DNA of 15,963 nucleotides from an uncultured Clostridia bacterium (GCA_937888765.1 CALASU010000287.1:1-15963); one strand, 5' to 3'. Counted from the first letter of the stretch, positions 1-7,748 are shown. Notes: generated from the sequence alone by a model not told the origin. Program-made: numbers and translations.

Positions 1-493
1 CCTGAAAGGCACTGCGCTTCTTGCTTTCGCCACCCACACGGATGCCTTTGGAGATATTGCCGTCGTTGCCGAAGGGAGAAGCTCCGCGAGTGCCGACCCA
101 GTAAGAACCGCCGTTGTGCTGCTCCTTCTGCTCCGCCAGTCTTTCCCGCAGCATCTGCTCGATCTCCTGCTCGGAAAGCCCCATGTTTCTGAGCAGGGCT
201 TCCATACTGTAGCTGCCGTCCAGTTCTTCTCTGGGCTTGTTCAGCCAGTCCAGAAGCTCCTGTGGCAGTTCATCTGTGGCACGTTCCATATCTTTGAAAT
301 ATTCCAGAAACGCACCGTCAAATTTATCGAAATCTGCCTCACTTTTTACCAGAATGGCACGGGCAAGGTAATAAAATCCCGTGAAGCTGGAGCCGTGCAG
401 CCCCTTTTCTAGTGCTTCGATCAGGGACATCCATTCATTTAAGGATACCTTCAGCCCTCTGGCACGGAGGAGATAAAAAAACGAAGTAAACAT
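1..493 (-). CDS. CoxE-like VWA-domain protein, N-terminal part (cut by window edge)
   Basis: The reading frame is open from an ATG at 493 to the window edge (about 164 residues), so the C-terminal part is missing. An AGGTGA ribosome site at 500-505 lies 6 bases before the ATG. The N-terminus reads MFTSFFYLLRARGLKVSLNE, typical of proteins annotated as VWA/CoxE-like, and around residues 130-155 it carries the YWVGTRGASPFGND stretch followed by GIRVGG, a conserved block just before the VWA domain in this family. The expected metal-binding MIDAS motif would lie beyond the edge and cannot be seen. The start is 14 bases after the stop of the MoxR ATPase gene, so the two are surely co-transcribed. 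MoxR-VWA pairs are thought to act together as chaperone-like remodelling or metal-insertion modules; the client here is unknown. Confidence 0.8.
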   Translation of the reverse strand, partial: MFTSFFYLLRARGLKVSLNEWMSLIEALEKGLHGSSFTGFYYLARAILVKSEADFDKFDGAFLEYFKDMERATDELPQELLDWLNKPREELDGSYSMEALLRNMGLSEQEIEQMLRERLAEQKEQHNGGSYWVGTRGASPFGNDGNISKGIRVGGESKKRSAFQ

Positions 494-507
494 AGTCGGT
501 CACCTGC

Positions 508-1320
508 TTATTTCATATAGCGTTTTACAGTATCAAGGTCTTCGTTCTTTTTGAGCAGTACACCTGCAAAGGGAAGTGTTTCCTTGATTTTGTAAGAGGG
601 AACGCCGCCCAGCTCCAGTGCACGAATCCAGTCGATGATTTCGGAGGTACTGGGCTTTTTCTGGATGTTGTACAGACCTCTGATCCAGTAGAATGCCGCC
701 AGTGCCTGTTTCAGTACAGTTTCTTCCACGTGTTCAAAGTGTACGTTGATGATTTCCCTCATCTGTTCTTCGTTAGGGAATTCAATGTAATGGAAGATAC
801 ATCTGCGCAGGAAAGCATCGGGCAGTTCCTTTTCCGCATTGGAAGTGATGATAACAATGGGACGCTGTTTTGCCTTGATGGTTTCTTTTGTTTCGGGGAT
901 ATAGAATTCCATTTTGTCCAGCTCCCACAGCAGGTCGTTGGGGAATTCCAGATCGGCTTTGTCGATTTCGTCAATCAGCAGGATGACCTGTTCGTCGCTG
1001 TTAAATGCTTCGCCCAGCTTGCCCAGTTTTACATATTTGCCGATGTCGTCAACGCCTTCGTTGCCGAACTGAGAGTCGTACAGACGCTGTACAACGTCGT
1101 ATACATACAGACCGTCCTGTGCCTTTGTTGTGGATTTGATGTTCCAGATGATCAGTTTTTTACCCAGAGCCTGAGAAATGGCTTCTGCAAGCATAGTTTT
1201 GCCTGTACCGGGTTCGCCTTTGATGAGCAGGGGCTTCTGCAGAGCGATGGCGATGTTTACGGAACGCATCAGATCTTCGCTTGCTACATAGTTTTCACTG
1301 CCTTGAAATGTCATATTCAT
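508..1320 (-). CDS. MoxR-family AAA+ ATPase
   Basis: A 270-residue AAA+ ATPase. Visible motifs are Walker A GEPGTGKT (residues 35-42), Walker B LLIDEID (114-120), a sensor-1 ITSN (158-161), an arginine-finger-like LRRC (171-174) and a C-terminal lid with STSEIIDW (224-231). Length and motif order fit the MoxR class, single-domain ATPases that partner with VWA proteins. The frame stays open further upstream to 1497, but that extension would cross the abrB terminator and this gene's own promoter. I chose the ATG at 1318-1320 because an AAAGGTGG ribosome site precedes it and a TTGACA/TAAAAT promoter lies at 1367-1395. It is followed at 14 bases by the VWA partner. The substrate is unknown. Confidence 0.92.
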   Translation of the reverse strand: MNMTFQGSENYVASEDLMRSVNIAIALQKPLLIKGEPGTGKTMLAEAISQALGKKLIIWNIKSTTKAQDGLYVYDVVQRLYDSQFGNEGVDDIGKYVKLGKLGEAFNSDEQVILLIDEIDKADLEFPNDLLWELDKMEFYIPETKETIKAKQRPIVIITSNAEKELPDAFLRRCIFHYIEFPNEEQMREIINVHFEHVEETVLKQALAAFYWIRGLYNIQKKPSTSEIIDWIRALELGGVPSYKIKETLPFAGVLLKKNEDLDTVKRYMK

Positions 1321-1366
1321 GGTTGAAGTTCCACCTTTCTGTTTTGAGTGTTTGCATATGAATTTT

Positions 1367-1395
1367 ATTTTATGGGGAAAGCCAAGGACTGTCAA
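1367..1395 (-). promoter_or_regulatory. sigma-A-type promoter of the MoxR-VWA operon
   Basis: On the minus strand TTGACA (1390-1395) and TAAAAT (1367-1372) are separated by exactly 17 bases. The predicted start is about 45 bases before the MoxR ATG, and the abrB terminator lies just upstream, so the operon is separately transcribed. Confidence 0.75.
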
Positions 1396-1412
1396 GGAAT
1401 AACCCCTGTAAA

Positions 1413-1440
1413 TAAAAAGAATCTCGCTTGGCGAGATTCT
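1413..1440 (-). terminator. Rho-independent terminator of the AbrB-family gene
   Basis: A perfect 10-base-pair stem (1418-1427 with 1431-1440, loop of 3) is followed in the minus direction by TTTTTATTT. It ends the abrB transcript after a 3' untranslated region of about 130 bases that contains repeat copy A. Confidence 0.85.
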
Positions 1441-1492
1441 CAGATTGCGGACAAACAAATAATTTGTTTTTAATGGAAATATTGAATTTTTC

Positions 1493-1570
1493 AGCAAAAA
1501 CGTTAGTTTTTGCTAAACCGGGTCGAGGGGATGACCCCCTCGCAGGGTGTGGGACAGCGTCCCACGGTTT
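1493..1570 (-). repeat. Multi-hairpin dispersed repeat, copy A
   Basis: Read on the minus strand from the abrB stop, this holds hairpin H3 (GTGGGAC/GTCCCAC, 1549-1565), H2 (CGAGGGG/CCCCTCG, 1524-1542) and H1 (AGCAAAAAC/GTTTTTGCT, 1493-1514). H2 and H3 are enclosed by an outer stem AAACCG (1515-1520) with CGGTTT (1565-1570). The same order is found in copies B, C and D. H1 differs in sequence from the other copies but still pairs perfectly. Confidence 0.85.
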
Positions 1571-1830
1571 TAACGTACTTCAAAGCCTGCCAGTCTTGCC
1601 ATGTCTAAAATAGAAGCCTTGGAAACTTTTTTTCCTTTGTAGTCGATCAAATCATCCATGCTGCCTGTAAAAATATCCGCGGGTTCGTATTTTTTCAGAA
1701 TGATGGTGTTGTCTTCCACAAAAATTTCCAGAGAATCCTTGATTTCAATGCCCATGTTGCGGCGCAGCTCGATGGGCAGTACCACTCTGCCAAGTTCATC
1801 TACTTTTCTGACAATGCCGGTTGATTTCAT
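1570..1830 (-). CDS. AbrB/SpoVT-family transcriptional regulator
   Basis: An 86-residue protein with the complete N-terminal AbrB swapped-hairpin DNA-binding domain: the start MKSTGIVRKVDELGRVVLPI and the following ELRRNMGIEIKDSLEIF are diagnostic. The C-terminal third (about residues 55-86) is a short region without a recognised domain and presumably serves multimerisation. In Firmicutes such proteins are transition-state or sporulation regulators; the target genes here cannot be told. The ribosome site AGGAGG (1841-1846) and the promoter at 1883-1911 support the ATG at 1828-1830. It is monocistronic and divergent from spmA. Confidence 0.93.
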   Translation of the reverse strand: MKSTGIVRKVDELGRVVLPIELRRNMGIEIKDSLEIFVEDNTIILKKYEPADIFTGSMDDLIDYKGKKVSKASILDMARLAGFEVR

Positions 1831-1882
1831 CTGTCTTTTCCTCCTAAGTATCTTTCTGCCGTATCAATAAAATCTTAACGAA

Positions 1883-1911
1883 ATTTTAGCACAAATAAAG
1901 AGGGATTGCAA
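1883..1911 (-). promoter_or_regulatory. promoter of the AbrB-family gene
   Basis: Minus-strand TTGCAA (1906-1911) and TAAAAT (1883-1888) with a 17-base spacer, about 50 bases before the start codon. Confidence 0.7.
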
Positions 1912-2027
1912 CGAAAATCAAAAATACTGTCAAAAAATAGCTTTTTTTGTAGGGAATGCACAAAAGTTCAGCATTTTTTCATGGGATGCCCCGAACAGAC
2001 ATAAATTGAACGAAAGGGGGCGTGAAG

Positions 2028-2603
2028 ATGCTGAATGGAATCTGGGGATTTTTTATGATCGGCGGTATTTTTATGGGGGCAATACTTGGGCGGATGGATG
2101 CAGTCACGGCGGCAGTCATCGGCGGTGGAAAGAGTGCGCTGGAGCTTGCATTTACCATGGCGGGTGTGGTGTCTGTCTGGTCGGGCATTTTAAAGATTGC
2201 GGAAAAGGGCGGTATGATTGATCTGCTTGCACAGAAGCTGACGCCTGCTATGGATTTTCTGTTTCCTTCTGTGCCGAGGGAGCACCCTGCACGCAAATAC
2301 ATAGCGGCAAATTTTGCGGCAAATTTTCTTGGGCTTGCATGGGCGGCAACCCCTGCGGGGCTGATGGCGATGAAAGAACTGCAGAAGCTGAATCGGGAAA
2401 AAGGGGTTGCCAGTGCGGCAATGTGTATGTTTCTAACGGTTAATATGTCTTCTTTGCAGCTGGTAACAGTCAATATCCTTGCTTATCGGGCACAGTATGG
2501 CTCGCAGAACCCTGCGGAGATCGTGGGAGCGGGGATTGCGGCAACCTTTGTGACAACACTGGTCGGTATTCTGGCGGCGAAATACATGGAACGGAGGGGC
2601 TGA
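2028..2603 (+). CDS. spmA: Spore maturation protein A
   Basis: A 191-residue integral membrane protein matching SpmA in length and sequence, including MLNGIWGFFMIGGIF at the start and GGGKSALELAFTMAGVVSVW near residue 33 (a nucleoside-recognition or 'Gate' domain). The segment HPARKYIAANFAANFLGLAW followed by ATPAGLMAMKELQ is characteristic of this family. In Bacillus, SpmA and SpmB are needed for spore core dehydration. A GTG at 2022 is in frame, but the AGGGGG ribosome site at 2015-2020 sits 7 bases before the ATG at 2028, so I start there. The stop is one base before the spmB ATG, so the two are translationally coupled. I could not identify a convincing sporulation-sigma promoter upstream. 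Confidence 0.95.
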   Translation: MLNGIWGFFMIGGIFMGAILGRMDAVTAAVIGGGKSALELAFTMAGVVSVWSGILKIAEKGGMIDLLAQKLTPAMDFLFPSVPREHPARKYIAANFAANFLGLAWAATPAGLMAMKELQKLNREKGVASAAMCMFLTVNMSSLQLVTVNILAYRAQYGSQNPAEIVGAGIAATFVTTLVGILAAKYMERRG

Positions 2604-2604
2604 C

Positions 2605-3132
2605 ATGAATATTCTGCTTACGATTTCTGATTTTATCATCCCTGTGACAGTGCTGTTTATTGTGGTGTTCGGCTGTCTGCATCGTGTGGATATTTATGAG
2701 GTTTTTCTGGAAGGGGCAAAAGAGGGGCTGAAAACAGTTGTGGACATCCTGCCGACACTGATCGGGCTGATCCTTGCGGTAGAGGTCATGCGGGCGGGGG
2801 GCCTGCTTGCCCTGCTTACGGCACTCATTCGCCCTGTTACGGAGCTTGTGGGCTTTCCAGCCGAGCTTGCACCGCTCAGCTTTGTGCGGCTGATCTCTTC
2901 CTCGGCGGCAACGGGGCTTCTGCTCGACCTGTTTGCAGACTATGGTCCGGATTCCTTTCTGGGAAGAGCGGCTTCTGTGATGATGAGCTGTACGGAAACA
3001 GTGCTGTATACCATGAGCCTGTATTTTCTTTCTGTCGGTATCAGAAAAACAAGGTATACCCTGCCGTGTGCGGTATTGGCGAACATTGTCGGAATGTTTG
3101 TGACGATCTGGCTTGTGCGGGCGGTATTCTGA
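2605..3132 (+). CDS. spmB: Spore maturation protein B
   Basis: A 175-residue membrane protein with the second SpmAB Gate domain. Family signatures include VDIYEVFLEGAKEGLKTVVD (about residues 29-48), PTLIGLILAVEVMRAGG, the LISSSAATGLLLDLF segment and a C-terminal block with MMSCTETVLYTMSLYF. Length equals the usual SpmB length. A GGAGGGG ribosome site lies inside the end of spmA at 2592-2599. It acts with SpmA in the membrane during spore maturation. After the stop there is a small CGGC-ATAAA-GCCG hairpin with a T-rich tail (about 3134-3170) that may be a weak terminator. Confidence 0.95.
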   Translation: MNILLTISDFIIPVTVLFIVVFGCLHRVDIYEVFLEGAKEGLKTVVDILPTLIGLILAVEVMRAGGLLALLTALIRPVTELVGFPAELAPLSFVRLISSSAATGLLLDLFADYGPDSFLGRAASVMMSCTETVLYTMSLYFLSVGIRKTRYTLPCAVLANIVGMFVTIWLVRAVF

Positions 3133-3192
3133 GCGGCATAAAGCCGATGTCTGTTTTATTTTCTGAAATTTACCAATCTTTCCTTTTCTTCT

Positions 3193-3221
3193 TTGCTTTT
3201 ATGGGCAGTATAGGATATAAT
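3193..3221 (+). promoter_or_regulatory. promoter of the lipoprotein-tadA operon
   Basis: TTGCTT (3193-3198), a 17-base spacer and TATAAT (3216-3221). It lies about 80 bases upstream of the lipoprotein start. Confidence 0.65.
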
Positions 3222-3308
3222 AGATAAATATGTGTAAAAAACGAAAGCAGAATACTGCACTTTGTACAGCAGGGCATTGCCTTGTGTAAGAGGGAAAGGA
3301 ATACACTT

Positions 3309-4649
3309 ATGAAAAAAATCATCGGAGCACTGGCGTGTCTGCTGCTGTTTGCAGGCTGCGGACAGGAAGAAGCGGAAACTTTCGGACTGACTGCAGAGGA
3401 ACAGCAGGCATATACGAAAAGTATCGATACTGTAATGGAAGAATATTACTGGGAGTATGACCGCGGCAGTCTGCAGTTCAATGCGGGCGTAGTTCCCGAA
3501 AACAGAGATAAGAATGAACGCCTGTTTACGGCATCTGCTGCATGCGGCTATAATCTGGCCGGCTATGCGGGAAAAGAACTTGTGCATGCGGAAGCGGCAT
3601 TGCTGCATTATAACGGCGATATGGCAGGTACTCTGCAATGCTATCTGCAGCAGGGGCAGATTGTCGGGATCGCATACAGCGGCGGCTATGATAAAAGCTA
3701 CTACAGCCTGAAAGAAAGAAATCCGTTTCAGGCAGACGGCGGCTTTGAACGCTATGAAACATGGAATGGCATGAGCGAAGCGTTTGTAAAAGGCAGAGGG
3801 GAATTTTCGCCGGAGGGGATTTCTTCTGTCGGCAGAGATGAAAAAGGCAATACACTGGCAGTCATCATACAGGAAGGGAAAGCGCAGGTATATAGATATG
3901 CAAACGGTCTCAGCCGTTTCCGTAATTTCTCCTACGGGGCAGGGCTGGAAGCAACCTCCGCAGTCTTTTTATCGGAAAATGATGCCAGACTTGCCGTATT
4001 GCTGTCCAGTACTGCGCAAAGCGGCGAAGGTGAGGGCGAACAGGAATTTTCCCGCTCTGAAAAGATCATGCTTTATGATTCTCAGCTGAATCAGACCGGA
4101 GAAATTGCACTGGAGAGCGAACTGGCGACGGCACTCGGTGCAGAGGATGGAAAGCTGTATGTTTTTGTCGATCAGAACATGGATATTTATGAAGAAAAAG
4201 AAGGCACATGGGAGAGAACGGGCAGCCGCAAGCTGAAGCATTCTGTAACCCAGTTCCATATGACGGATCTGGATGGGGACAGCGTAAAGGAATATCTGAT
4301 GACAGACGGCATGGATCTGTATGTATATCAGCAGACAGGCGGCAGCTTCCGCAAGGTATGGAGTACGCATCTTGGTGTGGAAAACTTCTATGGCCCGATT
4401 ACAAGCGGCGATCTGAACGGGGACAGCGTAAAGGAAATCTATACCTGTGATATGACAGGTACGACCATACGCTATATCCTGACAGAAAAAGGACTGCGCA
4501 CAGCAAATGAGGATATTGATTATGGGGAATGTATCTATCCCTGTGATTTTGACGGAAAAGGCGGCATGGATTACTGGTTGGTACAGGATAACGTAAACCG
4601 CGGTGGACAGCTCTATCTGGCAGATGCAAAAACGGAGGAAACAAGATGA
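3309..4649 (+). CDS. Lipoprotein of unknown function with FG-GAP/VCBS-like C-terminal repeats
   Basis: A 446-residue predicted lipoprotein. The N-terminus MKKIIGALACLLLFAGCGQ is a short lipoprotein signal with lipobox FAGC (Cys17). The C-terminal third holds two close copies of an acidic, calcium-site-like motif, LDGDSVKEYL (about residue 320) and LNGDSVKEIY (about 367), and a weaker FDGKGGMDYW (about 412), as in VCBS or FG-GAP beta-propeller proteins. The middle region is not recognised. An upstream GTG at 3282 is in frame, but the AAAGGA site at 3295-3300 and the signal peptide argue for the ATG at 3309. Its stop overlaps the tadA start (ATGA at 4646-4649). The function is unknown; it is likely anchored on the outer face of the membrane. 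Confidence 0.85.
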   Translation: MKKIIGALACLLLFAGCGQEEAETFGLTAEEQQAYTKSIDTVMEEYYWEYDRGSLQFNAGVVPENRDKNERLFTASAACGYNLAGYAGKELVHAEAALLHYNGDMAGTLQCYLQQGQIVGIAYSGGYDKSYYSLKERNPFQADGGFERYETWNGMSEAFVKGRGEFSPEGISSVGRDEKGNTLAVIIQEGKAQVYRYANGLSRFRNFSYGAGLEATSAVFLSENDARLAVLLSSTAQSGEGEGEQEFSRSEKIMLYDSQLNQTGEIALESELATALGAEDGKLYVFVDQNMDIYEEKEGTWERTGSRKLKHSVTQFHMTDLDGDSVKEYLMTDGMDLYVYQQTGGSFRKVWSTHLGVENFYGPITSGDLNGDSVKEIYTCDMTGTTIRYILTEKGLRTANEDIDYGECIYPCDFDGKGGMDYWLVQDNVNRGGQLYLADAKTEETR

Positions 4650-5131
4650 CAGAATCTGAAAAATATATGACAGAAGCCCTTCTGGAGGCAGAAAAAGCCC
4701 TTGCGGCGGGCGAAGTACCGATCGGTGCTGTAATGGTGCGAAACGGCGAAATCATTGCCAGAGGGCATAATCTGAGAAATACAGATAAAAACCCCCTGCG
4801 TCATGCGGAAATTGATGTGATTGATGCGTCTGCGAAAATCGTCGGAGACTGGCGGCTAGAGGACTGTGTGCTGTATGTGACGGTAGAACCCTGTCCCATG
4901 TGTGCGGGGGCAATCGTGCAGGCAAGAATCCCCAAAGTTGTATTCGGTACAAGAAACAGCAAGGCAGGCTGTGCAGGTTCTGTACTGGATGTATTGAATG
5001 AACCTAAGCTGAATCATCAGGTAGAGATCGAAGAAGGCATTCTGCAGCCCGAATGCAGTGAAATCATGAAGCGTTTTTTCAGAAGATTTCGCAAGAATGC
5101 AGCTGCAAAAGAGATGCAGACAATTGAATAA
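4646..5131 (+). CDS. tadA: tRNA-specific adenosine deaminase TadA
   Basis: A 161-residue zinc deaminase that converts A34 to inosine in tRNA-Arg(ACG). Catalytic features are visible: HAE (residues 53-55; His zinc ligand and Glu proton shuttle) and PCPMCAGAI (82-90; Cys83 and Cys86 zinc ligands). The N-terminal block EVPIGAVMVRNGEIIARGHN and the FGTRNSKAGCAGSVLDVL stretch fit Firmicutes TadA. It starts inside the stop of the upstream lipoprotein gene (4-base ATGA overlap), so translation is probably coupled. The start is supported by the family's usual N-terminus rather than by a strong ribosome site. Confidence 0.96.
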   Translation: MTESEKYMTEALLEAEKALAAGEVPIGAVMVRNGEIIARGHNLRNTDKNPLRHAEIDVIDASAKIVGDWRLEDCVLYVTVEPCPMCAGAIVQARIPKVVFGTRNSKAGCAGSVLDVLNEPKLNHQVEIEEGILQPECSEIMKRFFRRFRKNAAAKEMQTIE

Positions 5132-5159
5132 AATTCATTGAAAACGGTATAAATTTTCC

Positions 5160-5188
5160 TTGTTTTGCAACAGGGTGTATGCTATAGT
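5160..5188 (+). promoter_or_regulatory. promoter of the zinc-ribbon membrane protein gene
   Basis: TTGTTT (5160-5165), 17-base spacer, then TATAGT (5183-5188) preceded by TGC (an extended -10). The leader to the start codon is about 70 bases and includes a purine-only stretch with repeated GAGAAGA units. Confidence 0.6.
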
Positions 5189-5265
5189 GAAAGAGAAAAA
5201 ACAGAAGACAGAAGTGACAGACTGTTTGAAAAGAGAAGAAGAGAAGAAGAGAAGGAGGGAGTTTT

Positions 5266-5598
5266 ATGGCAAAAAAATGTCCCAAATGCGGCACAATGAA
5301 TGATGACGAAATGGTATTCTGCGGCGCTTGTACAGAACCATTGAATGATGATGTAAAGCTGGTTATGCGTGTGGATGAGATGGCAAAGGAAATGAGAGAG
5401 CACAGCGGCAGCAATAAACCCTTGCAGGATGCATGGGAAAGAGAGCACAGAAAGGATCATGCACCTACAGGTGCAAGAACAAATCAGGATGAAGAAGCGA
5501 AACACCTGAATGTGCAGAAAGAAAAAGAAGGCAGTGCAATGCCTCTGATTCTGCTGGGAATCGTGGCAGCGATTGCAATTGTTTTCCTGCTGAAGTAA
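5266..5598 (+). CDS. Small zinc-ribbon protein with a C-terminal membrane anchor
   Basis: A 110-residue protein. Residues 5-22 form a zinc ribbon (CPKCG ... CGAC, two CxxC knuckles 13 residues apart), followed by an acidic, charged middle and a single C-terminal transmembrane helix (about residues 92-109, MPLILLGIVAAIAIVFLL) ending in Lys. This is a tail-anchored-like layout: the zinc ribbon would face the cytoplasm. Ribosome site AGGAGG at about 5252. Such 'zinc ribbon domain' membrane proteins are common in Clostridia, but no role is established. It has its own promoter and lies just upstream of the SRP RNA. Confidence 0.85.
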   Translation: MAKKCPKCGTMNDDEMVFCGACTEPLNDDVKLVMRVDEMAKEMREHSGSNKPLQDAWEREHRKDHAPTGARTNQDEEAKHLNVQKEKEGSAMPLILLGIVAAIAIVFLLK

Positions 5599-5602
5599 GC
5601 CA

Positions 5603-5631
5603 TTGACAGATGGGCAAAAAACAGATATAAT
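5603..5631 (+). promoter_or_regulatory. consensus promoter upstream of the SRP RNA
   Basis: TTGACA (5603-5608), a 17-base spacer and TATAAT (5626-5631): both boxes match the consensus exactly. The predicted transcript start (about 5638) is some 70 bases before the mature SRP RNA. The leader contains two hairpins, one at about 5643-5666 and a perfect TGCCGC/GCGGCA stem at 5684-5699. Confidence 0.8.
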
Positions 5632-5709
5632 AACTCTGTTCCGCATAAAAGCAGATGCTTTTTGCGCAATATTCTGGTAATACTTGCCGCAGAGGCGGCA
5701 GTTTAAAAT

Positions 5710-5980
5710 TTCCGCACTAGCCGGGGCGGTAGCGGTGCCCTGTACTCACAATCCGCTATAGTGAGGGTGATGCTCGCTTTCGACGCAGGGTTTGATGGCC
5801 TGCCCTTTGGAAGCGGTGTTGAAGTTCGGGTCTTATGCAACAGGAGCCTGTGAACCGTGTCAGGGTCGGAAGGCAGCAGCACTAAGCAGTCTACTTCTGT
5901 GTGTTATAAGGGTGCTCGGATGGAGCCGTGGAAGAAGGTAACGCATGGGACTTTGTGGCAACAGCGGGTGTGCGGATTCA
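5710..5980 (+). ncRNA. ffs: Signal recognition particle RNA, large type with Alu domain
   Basis: The conserved Alu-domain block GGCGGTAGCGGTGCCCTGTA followed by CTCACAATCCGCT (about 5725-5757) and the S-domain core CCGTGTCAGGGTCGGAAGGC followed by AGCAGCACTAAGCA (about 5856-5889, with the GGAA tetraloop bound by Ffh) identify a 6S-type SRP RNA of about 270 bases, as in Bacillus scRNA. The ends CCGCAC (5712-5717) and GTGCGG (5970-5975) pair and close the molecule, which sets the approximate limits. With Ffh and FtsY this RNA directs membrane proteins to the translocon. A terminator follows at 5995. Its position before dnaX is common in Firmicutes. The exact ends are estimated. Confidence 0.93.
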
Positions 5981-5994
5981 TATTAGAATACTAC

Positions 5995-6024
5995 AAAATC
6001 CTCATAGTGTTATGGGGATTTTTC
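5995..6024 (+). terminator. terminator of the SRP RNA
   Basis: An 11-pair stem (5995-6005 with 6012-6022, one G-U pair, 6-base loop) running into a T tract. It separates SRP RNA transcription from dnaX. Confidence 0.75.
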
Positions 6025-6061
6025 TTATATTAAGAAAAATACAGGGAAGGAGGAAACAGAG

Positions 6062-7660
6062 ATGGCGTATACTGCATTATACAGAAAATTCCGTCCGCAT
6101 ACGTTTGAAGGTGTGATCGGACAGGAGCATATCGTAAAAACGCTGAAAAATCAGATGAAAACAGAGAGGGTATCCCATGCCTATCTTTTCTGCGGCACAA
6201 GGGGGACTGGCAAGACCTCTACGGCAAAAATCTTTGCCAGAGCGATCAACTGCCTTGCACCTACTGCGGAGGGCGAGCCCTGTAATGTATGTGAGATCTG
6301 CAAAGACCATCTGGAGGGCAGAAGCGTGAATGTTATCGAAATTGACGCGGCTTCCAACAACAGTGTTGACAACATCCGTGAAATTCGTGAGGAAGTAAAA
6401 TATGCACCCACACAGGGACGGTTCAAGGTCTATATCATCGACGAGGTGCATATGCTTTCCAACAGTGCCTTCAATGCACTTCTGAAAACACTGGAAGAAC
6501 CTCCTGCACACGTGATTTTTATTCTGGCGACAACAGACCCGCAGAAAGTGCCTGCAACCATCCTTTCCCGTGTACAGCGGTTTGATTTCCGCCGCATCAC
6601 AACGGACGATATTGCGCATACGCTGATGGGTTATCTTGCAGAGGAGGGGCATCGTGCCACACCCGAAGCGGTGCAGTATGTGGCACAGCTGGGGGACGGC
6701 TCCATGCGTGACTCTCTGAGTATTCTGGATCAGTGCCTTGCCTTTTTCAGCGGCGAGGAAGTGACACTGGAAAAAGTACTGGATATCATGGGGGCGGTGG
6801 ACAGAACCGTTTTCTTTGATCTGACAGAAGCCCTCTCCAGGCGGGATGTGAAAAAATCCATGCAGATTGTGGAGGAAATGATGCTTTCGGGCAGGGATGT
6901 GAAGCAGTTTGTGACAGAACTGCTGCAGCACCTCAGAAATCTGCTGATGGCGGCCACTGTGCCCGATTCCCGTTGTATCATGGATGTGTCCGCCGAGGAT
7001 GCCGCAAGGCTTGCGGCAGCTGCATCGGTGCTTTCTCCCGCAGAACTGATCTATTATATAGAACAGTTTTCCGCTTTGCAGAGCGAACTGAAATATGCGC
7101 CGAATGAGCGTATCCTGCTGGAAGTGGAACTGATGAAGCTGTGTGCTCCATGGACAGAGCAGAACCTGACCGCACTGGCGGCAAAGGTGGGCGAACTCGA
7201 ACGGAAACTGGCAGAGGGTGTACAGGTGGTAACGGTGGCGGCAGAACCGACAGCGGCGGCACAGCCTGTACAGCCGCCGAAACCAAAACGCAGACCTCCT
7301 GCACTTCCTGAGGATAAAAAGAAGGTAAAAGAGCAGTGGCCTATGCTGCGTAATGACGTGGAGGATATTACCCTGCGCAGTAAACTGGAAAAAGTCGATA
7401 TTGGCTTTAAAGATGATGATTATCTGTATTTGGTTTGTGAAATGCCCGTATATATGACAATGGTTGAAAGAAAATTGGATGTGATACAGAACCTGTTGGA
7501 AAAGGCAACGGGTAAAGCCTTCGAACTGCGTACCACAACGGAACAGGAGTTTGAGCAGTGGTATGAAGCAAACTACGGCAAGCCTGATGAAACGGCAGAG
7601 GATGATGCAGAATTTGCAAGTCTGATGGGAACATACCTGCCGGATGCGGATATAGAATAA
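6062..7660 (+). CDS. dnaX: DNA polymerase III subunits gamma/tau
   Basis: A 532-residue clamp-loader ATPase. Visible motifs: the N-terminus MAYTALYRKFRPHTFEGVIG, Walker A GTRGTGKT (residues 45-52), a four-cysteine zinc module (Cys64, 74, 77, 80), Walker B IIDEVH (125-130), LLKTLEEPP, sensor-1 ATTDP (156-160) and arginine finger SRVQRFDF (from 169). Residues from about 370 form a Pro/Ala-rich linker and a C-terminal tau-like domain. It loads the beta clamp and, as tau, couples the polymerases and DnaB. Ribosome site AGGAGG at about 6047. It heads the dnaX-ybaB-recR cluster typical of Firmicutes. No convincing slippery heptamer is present, so a separate gamma form by frameshifting is not supported. 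Confidence 0.97.
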   Translation: MAYTALYRKFRPHTFEGVIGQEHIVKTLKNQMKTERVSHAYLFCGTRGTGKTSTAKIFARAINCLAPTAEGEPCNVCEICKDHLEGRSVNVIEIDAASNNSVDNIREIREEVKYAPTQGRFKVYIIDEVHMLSNSAFNALLKTLEEPPAHVIFILATTDPQKVPATILSRVQRFDFRRITTDDIAHTLMGYLAEEGHRATPEAVQYVAQLGDGSMRDSLSILDQCLAFFSGEEVTLEKVLDIMGAVDRTVFFDLTEALSRRDVKKSMQIVEEMMLSGRDVKQFVTELLQHLRNLLMAATVPDSRCIMDVSAEDAARLAAAASVLSPAELIYYIEQFSALQSELKYAPNERILLEVELMKLCAPWTEQNLTALAAKVGELERKLAEGVQVVTVAAEPTAAAQPVQPPKPKRRPPALPEDKKKVKEQWPMLRNDVEDITLRSKLEKVDIGFKDDDYLYLVCEMPVYMTMVERKLDVIQNLLEKATGKAFELRTTTEQEFEQWYEANYGKPDETAEDDAEFASLMGTYLPDADIE

Positions 7661-7663
7661 CAG

Positions 7664-7691
7664 AAAACCCCTTGCCGACAGGCGGGGTTTT
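7664..7691 (+). terminator. hairpin between dnaX and ybaB (partial terminator)
   Basis: AAAACCCC (7664-7671) pairs with GGGGTTTT (7684-7691). The T tract is only four bases and then GGG, so it may attenuate rather than stop transcription into ybaB-recR. No clear promoter was seen before ybaB. Confidence 0.55.
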
Positions 7692-7748
7692 GGGTACAAT
7701 AAAAAACGATACGAAAACAATAACAGATATTTTAAGGAGGAATACAAA

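Noticed and set aside
1449..1475. AAACAAAT/ATTTGTTT inverted repeat after repeat copy A
   Set aside because: An A/T-only stem in an AT-rich untranslated region; no T tract or protein-site match, so it is likely chance.
1321..1497. N-terminal extension of the MoxR ATPase to 1497
   Set aside because: The region contains the abrB terminator and the MoxR promoter, and the extension has no family similarity.
1925..2020. Sporulation-sigma promoter before spmA
   Set aside because: No convincing sigma-E or sigma-G -35/-10 pair with correct spacing could be picked by eye.
7312..7330. Possible dnaX -1 frameshift signal (AAAAAG run followed by an early stop in the -1 frame)
   Set aside because: The run is T AAA AAG, not the A AAA AAG heptamer. 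The P-site codon GAT cannot re-pair in the -1 frame, and the -1 frame runs 10 codons before its stop.
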